From positions 38,337,994 through 38,401,993 of the forward strand of contig NC_092322.1 of the NCBI RefSeq assembly GCF_036785885.1: 64,000 nt of DNA, in the 5' to 3' direction. Origin of the DNA: Coffea arabica (lineage: Eukaryota > Streptophyta > Magnoliopsida > Gentianales > Rubiaceae). Of this stretch, positions 34,801-46,272 are shown in pieces. Position 1 is the stretch's first letter, and each line of letters begins with the position of its first letter. The notes under the pieces are model-generated. The model searched no databases. It saw only the letters and a program-made list of their open reading frames with translations, and was not told the origin of the DNA. Both the position numbers and the translations under genes were made by a program.

Positions 34801-36195
34801 TTAATCATGTAATTCCCCACATTTTCGCTTCATCTCTTGACGCTTTTCTCGCTCCTTTTCATATAACCTTTTGTTTTCCTCTGCCCTTTCCTTGTGTGCC
34901 TCGACGGATTTCTTCAACTGTAGAACCTCCTTGTCCTTGGTTTCAATGATGGCTTTCAACTCCTTGATCTCCTCATATGGCTCACATTGCAACCCTTGCG
35001 TGGTGGAGTTTCTTAACCAACCATCATATTGGGAAGTTGCTACACCCTTCTGTTTGAGTTCCGGAAGATAACTAATGCATCTATCATCGGATATTGTTCT
35101 CCAAGCTTCAGTGATTTGGCTCTTCATAGGGATCTCTTTTGGGCATACTCCCTTATCAAAAAAAACGGTGACTTCACTCAACTCAGATGCAGACGGTATT
35201 CCCTGGATGCGACCTAATTATCTGAGAAACCTCTTCGGGGTATATGAGATAATTCCTTGAGTACCCAGCAAAAGAACACATTCTGACACCTTAGTGCGAA
35301 GTACTGGTATAGCACAGTCCGTCCAATCCAATACCCACCTAATGTCATGATCTTGCAACGTTTCCAAGTAATTCACATATTCGGATGCGTTCTTCGGTAG
35401 ACCCTCTTCGTTGACTCTTTTGTGATGTGTAACTATCTAATTGTATCCAACTACCGGCAAGCTATTGGCAACAGATGATCGTCTCCTGAAATGCCCCATA
35501 GCCCATATATGCAGAACCAAATTCGCCCCATAAAAGAACTTTTCTCCCTTTTTGCAACTGTTACAGGCTAAAAGAATGTCCGCGAGAAGGGTCGGGACTA
35601 TAGAGCATTGTTTATCCTGGATTCCCAAAAAAAGATCATTTACAACTTTTGCTAATTTGAAAGCTATCTTCTGATCCTTTCTCGGGAAAAAATAAATCCC
35701 AGCCATAGCTACTCTATATACTAATGGCCTTTTGTGCTCCCATATGTCTTTGGAGGTGAACGCAAAATCTTTCACATGCCTCTCAAACCCATCGCGTGGT
35801 GCAAAACGTTCAAACAGGATATTCACGGCGACGCCCTGGTCTGATCCTCGTAATACCGACTCTTTCAATCCTATGATCTTGCAAAATTCTACCTTGTCTG
35901 AAGTGGTCGGAAAAACCAAGGCAGTTCCATGCATAAGCAGATTAAGGAGACCGGCTACTTCCTCGAGTGTTATAATCATTTGCCTATTACCTATTCTAAA
36001 AGCAGAACACTCTGGGTCCCAAAGATGCACTAAGGCCTCTTTCAAATAACCGTTGGGTTTGATCTCCTTAAAGTCTCCAATCGGTCCCAAATATTGGGCT
36101 ACTTGATGCAATTCACTGGGCAGCATGAAGGTAGGCCATCTTTGAATCTCAGTCGGTGGTATCAACAACTGATAAATTCGGCGAGGGCGTACCAT
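34801..36195 (-). pseudogene. ORF1: plant-mobile-domain-like protein with coiled-coil tail; two stops
   Basis: A single minus-strand frame of about 464 codons starts at ATG 36195. The first 250 residues resemble the plant mobile domain (PMD, aminotransferase-like family): LWDPECSAFRIGNRQM followed by ITLEEVAGLLNL matches the conserved block. The last 126 residues form a Lys/Glu-rich coiled coil (about residues 385-455). In-frame stops interrupt it: TAG at 35437-35439 and TAA at 35218-35220. ORF1 upstream of gag is typical of Ogre-type elements. Its role is not established. The link to host PMD proteins is by motif resemblance and should be treated as likely, not proven. Confidence 0.75.
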
Positions 36196-37393
36196 CTAAA
36201 ATGGAGAAAGCAGTTTGTCAATTACCTTACCTACGAGTCTCATTCCTCCAGTTAGGCGGTAATTTAAACGTGTGATCCCTTGAAAGGTTAAATACCCACG
36301 GAAAAAACAAAGGTTGGCTTTATTCCTAAACGGGATTCCCTACGTGGCGTTCCCTTTCTAGGGTTTATGCATGATGTCATTTTATTAAAGCAGGTAAATA
36401 TGAAATGTAACCTAAAAGGAGCCCCTTTTAAATGTTGGGGTAAGCCTAAAATGATATGTTATTATGCTGCAAATGCAATGCATTGAAATTTAAACGTGCC
36501 ATAACAGGGTAGGCTCTTAGAGAGTGCCATGTCAGGACTCTTATTTTCTAGGGCTTATGAATGCAATTGAGACAAAAACCAAGAAAAGTTAGTTCAATCA
36601 AATGAATACACATAACCCATTATAGCAAAGCAATACACAGAGATAAAACAATAAAAGGAAAAGATGGGTTGGATCCCTCCCCTCGTGAATGGTGTCCCTA
36701 ATAGGGTAAGGCAGACTCTACCCTAGGTAAACTACCATGGATGCATGAGGTATTGGCTTACTAATGCATCTAAACTCGACAGGTTTTAGGTCCCCGAGCC
36801 TTCAGACTTGGAAACCAAGGGTCATCAATCCCAAGATTTTTTGTCGGTGGCTTGAGCGATTCCCCAAACACCGCTACGCACACATCGTGTCACGGCTACG
36901 TATTTGAGTGAATCTATCAAAAATTCTCAACCTTTGACTAAAAGTTAAAGGCTATCAACCCAAAGTTTAAAGCGGAAGATTGAGTGACCCCTCGGATCAT
37001 GCTACGCACACATCGTGTCACGATCACACGTCCAAGTGGGTCGCCTAATCCTAATAGGGTGGAGTGGCGTGACAAGCCACTAAAAGAAAAATAAATAAGG
37101 GATAAAAAATAAAAAGTATGCACGTATGCCAGTGCTCGATTTGGAGGGGAGGGATCGAGAACCAATGCGAGGCTCTAGGGTAATATCCCCCACCCAAATG
37201 CAATGCAAAGCGCGGTACGAACAAATAAACAAATAAACCATTCATCAGATACACGAAAGATGAAGAACGAATACGAGTGTGAAACGCAAAACATCCTAAA
37301 AAAGAAAAATGCAACCTAAAACATCCAAATATGATAAGTAAAATGGATTAAAAAAAGAAAAGACAACTAAACCAAATGCTTGGACTCTCTAGG
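36196..37393 (-). other. 5' leader of the Ogre-like element
   Basis: About 1.2 kb of non-coding DNA between PBS and ORF1. It contains two copies of GCTACGCACACATCGTGTCA (36873 and 36993), 120 bp apart inside a degenerate tandem repeat. Such a leader would hold packaging or translation signals, but none can be named from sequence alone. Confidence 0.6.
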
Positions 37394-37411
37394 TCCCCAG
37401 TGGAGTCGCCA
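37394..37411 (-). promoter_or_regulatory. Primer binding site, tRNA-Arg type
   Basis: The plus strand reads TCCCCAGTGGAGTCGCCA, ending three bases before the 5' LTR. It equals the 3' end of a plant tRNA-Arg including CCA as I recall it, so the minus strand is complementary over 18 bases. A tRNA-Arg primer is usual for Ogre elements. Confidence 0.8.
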
Positions 37412-37414
37412 AGT

Positions 37415-40400
37415 TGTCGCGCCCCATTTTTTGCGATGGAAAATAAAAAGGTTTTATAAAAGAATGCGATTTATAATAAATGAAAAAGGACCTAGAATGG
37501 ACTTTGAAAAATGCGACGATTTGGATCCAAAATTTAGTCACAAAGGGTTTTTAAGAAAAATAGGAGTCGCCACTTAGTATGGAGTTTTGGTGTACCAAAT
37601 CACCCAAAAAATATTTTTGACAAAAATAAAATAAATCAAAACCCTTTTTGACAACTCCAGATCTTTGAAAACAAGAGAAAATAAGTTCGGGAGTCACGGT
37701 TGAAGAAAGGGAAGGCAAAGGTTTAATTGACTCAAACCTAAGGCACCCTTTCAACCTAGTCTAAGCTAATTGCGAGGTTTATTCAAAATTTTCCTAATCT
37801 AACCCTTAATTTTATCACGTTTGGATGTTTTCTACATGGATGCAAATCTAAATTTATAAAAATATCGAAAGGGACACAATGTTCATTCAAGGGTTTAATT
37901 GAACCAATCGCATTAATTGCGAAAGCCAAAATGATTCCTTGAAAGTGTCACGAGTATGCGAATGATGAAATTAAAATAAAAGAAAAGAAATTAAATTATA
38001 TACATATATAAGTGATCAAAGAAAAAAGGAATGCAACATAAAGGGTATGGGAGGCAAAAACTTGTGACATAATTTTTTTATACAGGGATCAATGGGGTAT
38101 TTAAACTAAAAAACTATAATCATCCATTTTCCATGTTTGAAAAACAATTATCCTAACATGAACAAACAAATGAACGAGCTTAAATGAGATGCAATTCTAA
38201 ATGACATAATTAGCGCCTATAGAGGGTAGGAGATAATATAATAGGGAATATCATGCAAATGAGAAAAGATCCTAAAAATAAAAATATGCATGAAGATGTA
38301 GTGAATAGCACACAAAGATGAATCTAACGCAAGACGGCCTAAAAGGTCTAGCGTTGGACTAGCCCATTTCTAAAAATCCTTACTAGCGTTGGACTAGCAA
38401 GTAAGCGAAGAGAGAAGCCACAACTAGCGTTGGACTAGTGTGGTGACGTTATGCATTAACAATTCATAGTGAAGCAGATAAAGCATAAATTAAAACAAAT
38501 AAACACATAAGAGCACGTAACACATAACACGTAAGTATAATATCTAGATGCCAAAATCCTAAGAAAAGCGGATAAAACACTTAACACATAAACCACATAA
38601 ACACGCAACCTATCTATTACATCGGGGAGCGCCTAACTACAATCTAGGAGGGAAAAATATAATAAAACAAATCTAATTATCTTATCTATTACATTTTTTG
38701 AGGTATTTAAACACCTCTCGAATCATTATAAAAACTAACTAAAATATATATAAGAAAATTTGAATGACTATTTAAATCAAATAAATAAAGCATATAAAGA
38801 TATATAAACACATAGGAACACATAGAAGCACGTAAGAGCACGTAATTGTCATTGAAATAATAAAATAGGAGTACCTCTCGTTTGAAGTGGTGACTAAATG
38901 GAGTCAAATTGTCCTAATTATACTCACAATGAACAAAAGGATCATGGCACCAATTTAATTGAAAAAGAAAATAATAATACAAGCACTAAATTCACACTAA
39001 TATGTCAGACGTAAAGAAATTTAAGCAAATCTAAAAATTACAAGTTAAGTATATTCAAAAGTAACATAATTAGCTATTAAAGAAAAGAAACAATCATAAT
39101 AAAGAGAGTCAAAATTCATTAGGGACTGAATTGCAAAAATTGAAAACTTTTGGGGACAGAAATTATATTTTTCCAAAGTTCAGGGGTCAAAATTAAATGA
39201 AAGATAAAATTCAAGGACCAAAGTGCAATTAAATTAAGTACCTAAGTGAAAGGAAATTAAAATATTCTGGGCCACAGTAAAACTATTCCAAAGACCAGGT
39301 GCTAAGGTGCAAACTTCGGTTTCTGATTTGGGCTAGCAAAGGCCACTGGGCCATCATTTTTTTTATTTGGGCCGGATACTACCTAAGCCCAGACGAAAGT
39401 CCAAGCCAAAACACACAAGCCAGCCCCCCTTTTTTATCACTCAAACCCAATCAAAATAAAGCATGGGTCTGACCTTCTAGCCCAACCGAAACCCAAAAGA
39501 AACATAAACCAAAGCCCAACCCCAGAACCTAACAAAACTAGCTCTTGGCCCAACCGAAAAAAAAACATTAGCCCAATACCCTTTTTTTTCTTTCTTTTCT
39601 TTTCTTTCTTTTCTTTCTCTTTTCTTCCCCATACGTTTCCTTTCCTTCTTCTTTGGCCAACCGAAGAAGCTTCAGCTGGCAGCCATGGTGGCCGCCGGTG
39701 GCGCCGCCACCGCCGGTGACCTTTTCGGTGATCAAAATTTCTCAAAATACACCTCTCCACTCCATTTTTCGCGTAAGTTCCATTTCCGGAGTTAGTTTTT
39801 ACAAAAGAAGAAAGAAAAGTGGCCAAATGGCCAAAAAACAGCTGCATTTTTTATTATTTTTAGACCTTTAAACCTTCACTAAAAATTCATAAAAACATAT
39901 TACAATACTCCTTATAATCTTTACATTACAAATATAATCTTAGCTAACAAGAAAACAACAACAAAAGACTACATTAAGACAAAACAGTTTCTAAAATTCA
40001 TTTTTTTTTGTTTTGGCATTTCATCAAACATTTAGCATGCATGCATGAGAAACATTTCCTTTTCCTTCATCTGGTTCATGCCATTTCCCAAATTTCAGCA
40101 ATGCAACAACAACAATAAAAACCAGCAAACAAGAGAAATTAATATACAACCACAACAATAATAAAAAAAAAAACAGCAAAAACAAAAGAAATTAGACATT
40201 GAAACATGGATTGTAATATGGTAGAAAGAAAACTAGAAAATACCTCAGTGTAAGTGGTAGTTCCTTAACCAAAGGGTTTAATACAATTTCCACACCTTGA
40301 GCGTATCTCCCTGGCTTCCAAAGTTTCCTTCGTCTATCATTTTCTGTCCGTGGAGAGCTTAAGGAAGGCCAAAATAGGGAGCTTTGTTCTTGTGTGTTTT

Positions 40401-40847
40401 CTGGTGAGAGTCAAAGAAAGGGCCGAGGGATGTATATTGAGAGGGAGAAAAAGTCGAGTGTTTTTTTTTTTTCTGTCTCCCAGCCGAGAGAAACCATATT
40501 GGGAGAGAAAAAGAGGAGCTTGTGTGTGTATTTGGTCCAAATGATTATTTTTTACCAGATGACAAGAAAGTTGAGTGTAGGAATGGGTTAAGTGTTTTTT
40601 GGTAGGAAAAATGATGAAAATGTGTAAGTTTTGTAATAATTTGATTTTGATTTGATTTGATTTTTTATTTTTGATTTTTGTTTTTTTTAACTTTTTTTTT
40701 TGTTTTTTTTTGTTTTTTTTTCTAAAATAAACCTGCAAAAATGAGAAAATTACACATTAATAATAATAATAATAATAATAGATAACTTATTAAATAGATA
40801 AAAATTTAGGAAAATATTAAAAATTGACAAAAATTTGGTGTCTACAA
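37415..40847 (-). repeat. 5' LTR of the Ogre-like element
   Basis: 3433 bp, almost the same as 20939-24374. Visible differences include single-base changes, one or two 1-bp indels near the left end, a short deletion in the GCC-rich patch near 39700 and changes in T and AAT runs near 40660-40780. The element promoter should lie here, on the minus strand, but I cannot place a start site. Confidence 0.95.
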
Positions 40848-40932
40848 TTACCATTATATGCTGCTTTGGTTTGAGCAACCAATAGGCTCAACAAGAAGTT
40901 TTGGCCAATGTAACTGGAGATCGTCAACAGGG
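40848..40932 (+). repeat. Tandem-duplication unit 1, right part
   Basis: Continues the unit interrupted by the retrotransposon. It begins with the TSD copy ATTAC and ends at ...GATCGTCAACAGGG, where unit 2 begins. Confidence 0.85.
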
Positions 40933-41235
40933 TCCCTTTTTCTGTAGCTATATCACTACAGAATCATTGCTTGAGAATGGATTCCATCAAGATGACAGTC
41001 TCTATTTAAAAAAAAAAAAAAAAAAAACTCTGTCTAAGCTACATCACCTCTTGAGAGTAGGACTCTAGTACCATGGAAGATAGCATTATGGTTTAGGCAT
41101 ATAGATGGTAATTATAGCGAATCACAATACAGCTCTCCAATAATTCATAATTACCATGATATGCTGCTTTGGTTTGAGCAACCAATAGGCTCAACAAGAA
41201 GTTTTGGCCAATGTAACTAGAGATCGTCAACAGGG
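40933..41235 (+). repeat. Tandem-duplication unit 2, intact
   Basis: This intact 303-bp copy, from TCCCTTTTTCTGTAGC to GTCAACAGGG, preserves the empty target site ATTAC of the retrotransposon near 41150. It contains a longer A run than unit 1. Confidence 0.85.
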
Positions 41236-41493
41236 AACAGAGAATGGACAAACCAAACAAACAATTTACAAACCACTAACTCAAGAAACCCAGCAAAGTG
41301 CATAAAAAATTGCATGCTGCTACTGATCAGCAATAAGAACAAGGAATAATAGTCCACCATTCTAAAACAGCATTAGCTGTGGATAACCTAGATATTAAGC
41401 TATGTAAAAATACATGGAATGGTTATTATGGCTTGATAATCTCACTCAAGTTTTGAAAATAACACAAGTCTGAGTTACTTGTGTTGCATCAGA
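41236..41493. other. Short interval; nothing recognised
   Basis: AT-rich DNA without a supported feature between the tandem unit and the miniature LTR element. Confidence 0.35.
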
Positions 41494-41498
41494 TTTAA

Positions 41499-41995
41499 TG
41501 TTGAGTATGCCTTTGTATCCCACATCATGACTTTTATAAAGAAGTATCTCCTTTTGGTAATTATAAATATAGTGGACTCACGTGAGCTTAATTGTGCTAA
41601 GGGCATCAACCCAAGTGCCATATGCACCAACTCAAGAGAGTTTTTAAGGGGCCCACGGCCCAGTCTAAGAGAGGTTTTGGTTTGGCATCAAACCAAAAGA
41701 GCAAGTCATGGCCTTTGGGCCATTAAGCATCTAGTGCTATATAGGCTCTTTTGTGTTTTCAATTTTAGATGCCTTTGGGACCTGAGAATTATTTCCTAGG
41801 GTTTTATACTCTCTCTTTTGTACTCTTTTTCTATTATAATAAATCAGCTACTCATTCGCCCGTGGACGTAGGTTGATTTGACCGAATCACGTAAATTTCT
41901 TGTTTCTCTGTTTGATTTATTTGTTCTGTTATTGTCATGAATTGGCAAGAACCCTATTATTCTCATTGATCAATTTCCTGGGACCAGACCTAACA
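41499..41995 (+). repeat. 5' LTR of the TRIM-like element
   Basis: 497 bp, TG...CA, ends GACCAGACCTAACA. It contains AATAAAT and a TATA-like TATAAATATAG near 41561. Confidence 0.85.
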
Positions 41996-41998
41996 AAT

Positions 41999-42010
41999 TG
42001 GTATCAAAAC
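41999..42010 (+). promoter_or_regulatory. PBS of the TRIM-like element
   Basis: TGGTATCAAAAC, three bases after the LTR, resembles the initiator-Met PBS with two changes. Confidence 0.65.
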
Positions 42011-42387
42011 TTCAAGTTTTGGGTCATGGTCAGATTTTGGGTTCTTGATGACAATAACAAGTTTTTGGTGCCACAGAGAAGGAAGAAAAAAAATTTTCAT
42101 TGGAGTTCAGTTGGATTTTTTGAGAAGAATTATTTGACTCGTTGGAACTCGTTGAAGGTTTTGAGAAGAAGGTGGAGCATGACTACCATGTTCGTGATTT
42201 TTAGTCCGTTGGGATCTATTGAATCTTTTGTGAGATTTGGCCCGTTGGAACCTGTTAAACCTTTTGCATCTTGGTTCATTGATGGCTCGTTGTGATTCGT
42301 TTGGACTTTTATGATTCGTTGAGACTTTTATAGAGAAGGAGTTTTTTTACTATTTATCGATGTTGGATACACGCCAAATTGGAGATT

Positions 42388-42873
42388 TGTTGAATATGTC
42401 TTTGTATCCTACATCAGGACTTTTATAAAGAAATATCTTCTCTTGATAGTTATAAATATAGTGGGCTCAAGTGAGCTTACTTATGCTAAGGACATCAGCC
42501 TAGGTGCCATATGCACCACCCCAAGAGAGTTTTTAGGGGGCCCACGTCCCAGTCTAAGAGAGGTTTTGGTTTGGCATCAAGCCAAAAGAGCAAGTCATGG
42601 ACCTTTGTGCCATTAAACATTTAGTACTATTTAGACTCTTTTGTGTTTTCAGTTTTAGGTGCCTTTTGGACCTGGAAATTATTTCTTAGGATTTTGTACT
42701 CTCTTTCTGTCATAGTAAATCTACTACTCTTTCGCCCGTGGACGTAGTTCGATTTTGTCGAACCACGTAAATTTCGTGTCTCTATTTGATTTATTTTTTC
42801 TGTTATTGTCATTATTGAATTGGTAAGAACCCTAATATTTTCGTTTGTCAATTTCCTGGGACCAGACCTAACA
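42388..42873 (+). repeat. 3' LTR of the TRIM-like element
   Basis: 486 bp, direct copy of 41499-41995 with many point differences and a few small indels. Confidence 0.85.
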
Positions 42874-42993
42874 TTTAAGACTACGACTTTCTAGTACTAG
42901 GGAAACAGCGGATTTATATGATTGTAGTGGATATAATGCATATCAGATTGTAGTGGCGGATATAATGCATATGATTGTAACCTACTTTTAACT
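42874..42993 (+). other. Short spacer with a 29-bp direct repeat
   Basis: GATTGTAGTGG...GATATAATGCATAT occurs twice at about 42919 and 42948. No gene. Confidence 0.4.
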
Positions 42994-43625
42994 TTCTTAA
43001 TCTTGTTGAAAATGGCGGCAATCATCAATTTGTCAATGTTCACTAGTTTTTTCTTCAACAAATTCCACAAAATAATTCTTTCTAGTGCACTAACGGAAGC
43101 GATACTTCCAATTTTAGGAACAATGTTATGAGTGATTATTAAATGTAAAATGCCTTGGCAAAACTTTCATATTAGGCCCATAAACTTTATTTTTTTACCC
43201 ATTTGCATAATTTTGTCATCATTTTGTAGAATTTCTCCAAGAAACTGTGTCTCATTATACTCATCCACAGCAAACTTATCAACATTCTTGGCACTAATCC
43301 TTTTATAATCAACAGGATATCCATTGTCAACCAAACCAAACTCATCCCTCAGAACCTCAGTAGACAGCTCCATTTGTACATTTCTAACCTGTGAACGCTT
43401 TACAGATTTGTCCTTATTTTCACTATAATTAGCATAGAATTCTCTAACAAATCCATCATAACACTTATCATTATTTGACATCAAATTCATCAAATTTTGA
43501 AAATCAAGATATTCCCTAATATCAATACACTCATTAGCTAGTGCTTCTACATCAACCCACATACCTGGAGAGACTCGAAGAAATTGTTTTTGCAAACTCA
43601 AGACACCTAATTTATAAAGTCTCAA
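42994..43625 (-). pseudogene. Plant transposon-protein fragment, left arm of inverted duplication
   Basis: The minus-strand frame 43625-43167 encodes 152 residues (WVDVEALANECIDIREYL, then CYDGFVREFYANYSENKDK). It continues after a TGA (43167-43169) in the same frame to about 42994 with LHLIITHNIVPKIGSI and an ALERIILWNLLKKKLVNI segment. The arrangement resembles the 'putative plant transposon protein' domain found near retrotransposon gag regions (FYAN motif, then a helical block). It is the inverted copy of 43738-44335. I cannot assign a function, and the family call is by resemblance only. Confidence 0.5.
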
Positions 43626-43737
43626 GGAACCTTTAGAACTGTTATAAAAAGCAACTTATTCATTCTAAATTTTTGTTTGGGATAATTTCATAAACCTCCC
43701 CGGAGGTTTCTAACAATTTTACTGGGAGACTTGTTTG

Positions 43738-44583
43738 ATTCTTCCAGTCTCTCCAAGGTATGTGGGTTGATGTAGAAACATTAGTTAATGAGTGTATTGA
43801 TATTAGGGAATATCTTGATTCTCAAAATTTGATGAATTTGATGTCAAATAATGATAAGTGTTATGATGGATTTGTTAGAGAATTCTATGCCAATTGTAGT
43901 GAAAATAAGGACAAGTTTGTAGTGCGTTCACAGGTTAGGAATATACAAATGGAGCTGTCTACTGAGGTTCTAAGGGATGAGTTTGGTTTGGTTGACAATG
44001 GATATTCTGTTGATTATAAAAAGATTAGTGCCAAGAATGTTGATAAGCATGTTGTGGAGGGGTATAATGAGATAGAGTTTCTTGGTGAAATTCTGCAAAA
44101 TGATGACAAAATTATGCAAATGGATTAAAAAAAATAAACTTTTATGGGCCTAATATGAAAGTTTTGCCAAGGCTTTTACATCTGATAATTACTCATAATA
44201 TTGTTCCTAAAACTGGAAGTATCACTTCTGTTAGTGCACTAGAAAGAATTATTTTGTAGTATTTGTTGAAGAAAAAATCAGTGAACATTGGCAAATTGAT
44301 GATTGCCACTATCTTCAACAAGACTAAGAAGGCTAAGAGTAGGGAGTATAAGAAAACTCATCTCCTATTTGGTATATTTTTCATCAGGATCTTTAAGCGT
44401 TTTAAGGTTCCTTTTTATGGTGAGCATATTGACAAAGGATTTCACAGTCAAAAAATGGGATTTCATACTTCAAGAAAATGGCAATCAAAACTAAAAATCA
44501 GGGTTGGATGTAGAAGAAATTTAAAACTGTTGATACTGTCATTGGAGAGAGTGGGGAAGAGAATAAGAAAATTGAAAAATTAA
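43738..44583 (+). pseudogene. Plant transposon-protein fragment, right arm and extension
   Basis: The plus-strand frame 43760-44128 is about 90% like the left arm protein (WVDVETLVNECIDIREYL, CYDGFVREFYANCSENKDK) and stops at TAA 44126. A frame change follows, and 44263-44583 continues with KKKSVNIGKLMIATIFNKTKK and downstream residues absent from the left arm, so this arm is the longer and probably parental copy. Stops and the frame change make it non-functional. Confidence 0.5.
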
Positions 44584-46272
44584 AAGAATTGGATGAGATG
44601 GGGAAGTTTGTTGAGGTTGAGAAGCTGCCGGTTTTGAGAGAAAAACAAGAGTTTGATGATGTTGTTATACTTTCAGAAGAAACCAAAGTTAGGGGAAGTG
44701 TATGTTAATGTGTTCTTTTTTATCTTATTGTTTCTTCTTGTCAAGTAACCAAAGTGCAGAATCTAATTCTTTTCTTCCTAAGTTCAAAATAAGGTCAAAG
44801 AAATTTTAGAAAAGGTTGGTGCCTTGAAGGTGAAAGAGACCATATTTGAGACATTGACATTTCTAAAAGATGTAAGACATGTTCCTCATGTTTTTTTCAC
44901 TGATTTTTATATATACTAATATCTTTAGTGAGTATTGTCATCCAGAAGGTTGTGGAGTAGCAGAGAAGGATTTGAAAGAAATTGTAAGCTTTCATCTTAG
45001 AGAAATCGTTCCTCAAATGTATGTTGAACTCTAGTTGTTTTAATCAATGAAAATATGTCACTTTCATCTGATTTTTCTGATCTTCTATTTTATTGTCCAC
45101 AGTTGTGTGAGTATACTAGATAAACAACATCTTTTTGATATTACAAAAGAAGAATTGGAGCAAGTGATGCATGACGAGCAATGTCTCAATGGCAAAGTTA
45201 AGTTTTTTATTCTTTTGAACAGTAATAGCTCCTTCATTTTCTTTTATTGGCATTTTATTGAATCTGTGAATTTGTTCCATTATTTTAAGGTTGTGACACA
45301 GTACCTTCATTTACTCCAGAGAGAGTATCAGCAATTTGTTTTCTTCAATCCTATGTTTTAGATACGTTCTAATATTTTTATTTATTTTCTTGTGTCTTGC
45401 AAAATTTATAGCTAACTCTTGCTTGTCATTCACTTCATTGCATCTCCCAGAACCAAAAAGACTTTTGTTGATGAAACCAATCAGGAATCCATGAAAAATC
45501 CTGAAAAGGAATATGCATTTTATCACTCTTATTGCTTTGTCATCTATAACATTAGGAGCTCAGCCATTACTTTAATTTTTATCTGTGTACTTATTGCATA
45601 GTTTTTAACAAATTTGATATTGTTTGAGTCTCAAAGAAGTCATCATCCAACACAGATAAGCAAAGATATCAAAAAACTAAAGAATTAGGAGGAAAGGAGC
45701 AGTTAATAATCAGAAAACTAGAAATATCCTCAACTTAAAACACCAAGCATCAAGGTAGCTTACTCTCAAAAGAACTTAAAAACCTAAATTGATAGAATTG
45801 GCATCAAGGTGTTTCCATGGCTGACTTAAGATATGCATTATAAAATTTTCAGGACTATATAGCACGAAATTTAAAAGACTACTGATTAATATCAAAAATA
45901 TAACTTCAACCACTAATTACTATCTTTCATACCTTCCAACACCAAGCTGGTGTGCTCCTTCATCAATTCCAACTTCTTCAAAAAATCTCTGCTTCAGCAT
46001 TGTGCGATTTCTTCCACTTGACCTCCAATTTCTTTGCTTTGACTTCACAAAATAAACTTTTGTTCACTTTCAAGAAACTTCTTCGACCAGCAATTTCACC
46101 TGCCAAAATGCAGATCAACATAAACAGATTTGCTCAAGACAAATTAAATTCTCATCACTCAACACCTTACCAGTACCTCCAACCAAAAGCTGTCAACAGC
46201 AAAAGGCTTACCTTTCATCAGTCCGTCATCATTAACTTTAGCCCTTTTCTTACTTGTCAAATCCTTTTCTTG
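44584..46272. other. Gene-like but degenerate interval
   Basis: Plus-strand 44530-44705 has a Glu/Lys-rich frame, and 44788-44870 reads VKEILEKVGALKVKETIFE before a donor-like GATGTAAGA, so this may be a decayed downstream exon set of the fragment ending at 44583. From 45600 on, the minus strand has short Lys/Glu-rich stretches that may belong to the GeBP-like remnant. No intact gene can be supported. Confidence 0.3.

Larger units (their letters stand above)
20939..40847 (-). mobile_element. Ogre/Tat-type Ty3 LTR retrotransposon, 19.9 kb
   Basis: A complete element in outline: two LTRs of about 3.43 kb (20939-24374 and 37415-40847), both TG...CA, with the 5-bp TSD ATTAC at 20934-20938 and 40848-40852. 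All coding is on the minus strand, so the 5' LTR is the right-hand one. It has a PBS complementary to tRNA-Arg, an extra ORF1 before gag, gag and protease in one frame, a probable intron before RT, two RNase H domains, integrase, and a long 3' region with tandem repeats. This combination defines the Ogre/Tat group of Ty3 elements. By eye the LTRs differ at about 8 positions in the first 210 bases and 2 in another 185, so insertion is fairly recent. ORF1 and pol carry five premature stops, so this copy is defective. Confidence 0.95.
41499..42873 (+). mobile_element. Miniature LTR retrotransposon (TRIM-like), 1375 bp
   Basis: Two direct repeats (41499-41995 and 42388-42873), both TGTTGA...CTAACA, flank 392 bp of non-coding DNA. 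The 5-bp TSD TTTAA lies at 41494-41498 and 42874-42878. A primer binding site TGGTATCAAAAC follows the first LTR, near the initiator tRNA-Met type TGGTATCAGAG common in copia elements. There is no gag or pol, so it is a non-autonomous TRIM or small LARD. The two LTRs differ noticeably by eye, so it is older than the Ogre-like insertion. Confidence 0.85.

Noticed and set aside
41479..42295. ORFs of 106 and 131 aa
   Set aside because: They lie in the LTR and interior of the TRIM-like element. The first is not preserved in the second LTR copy.
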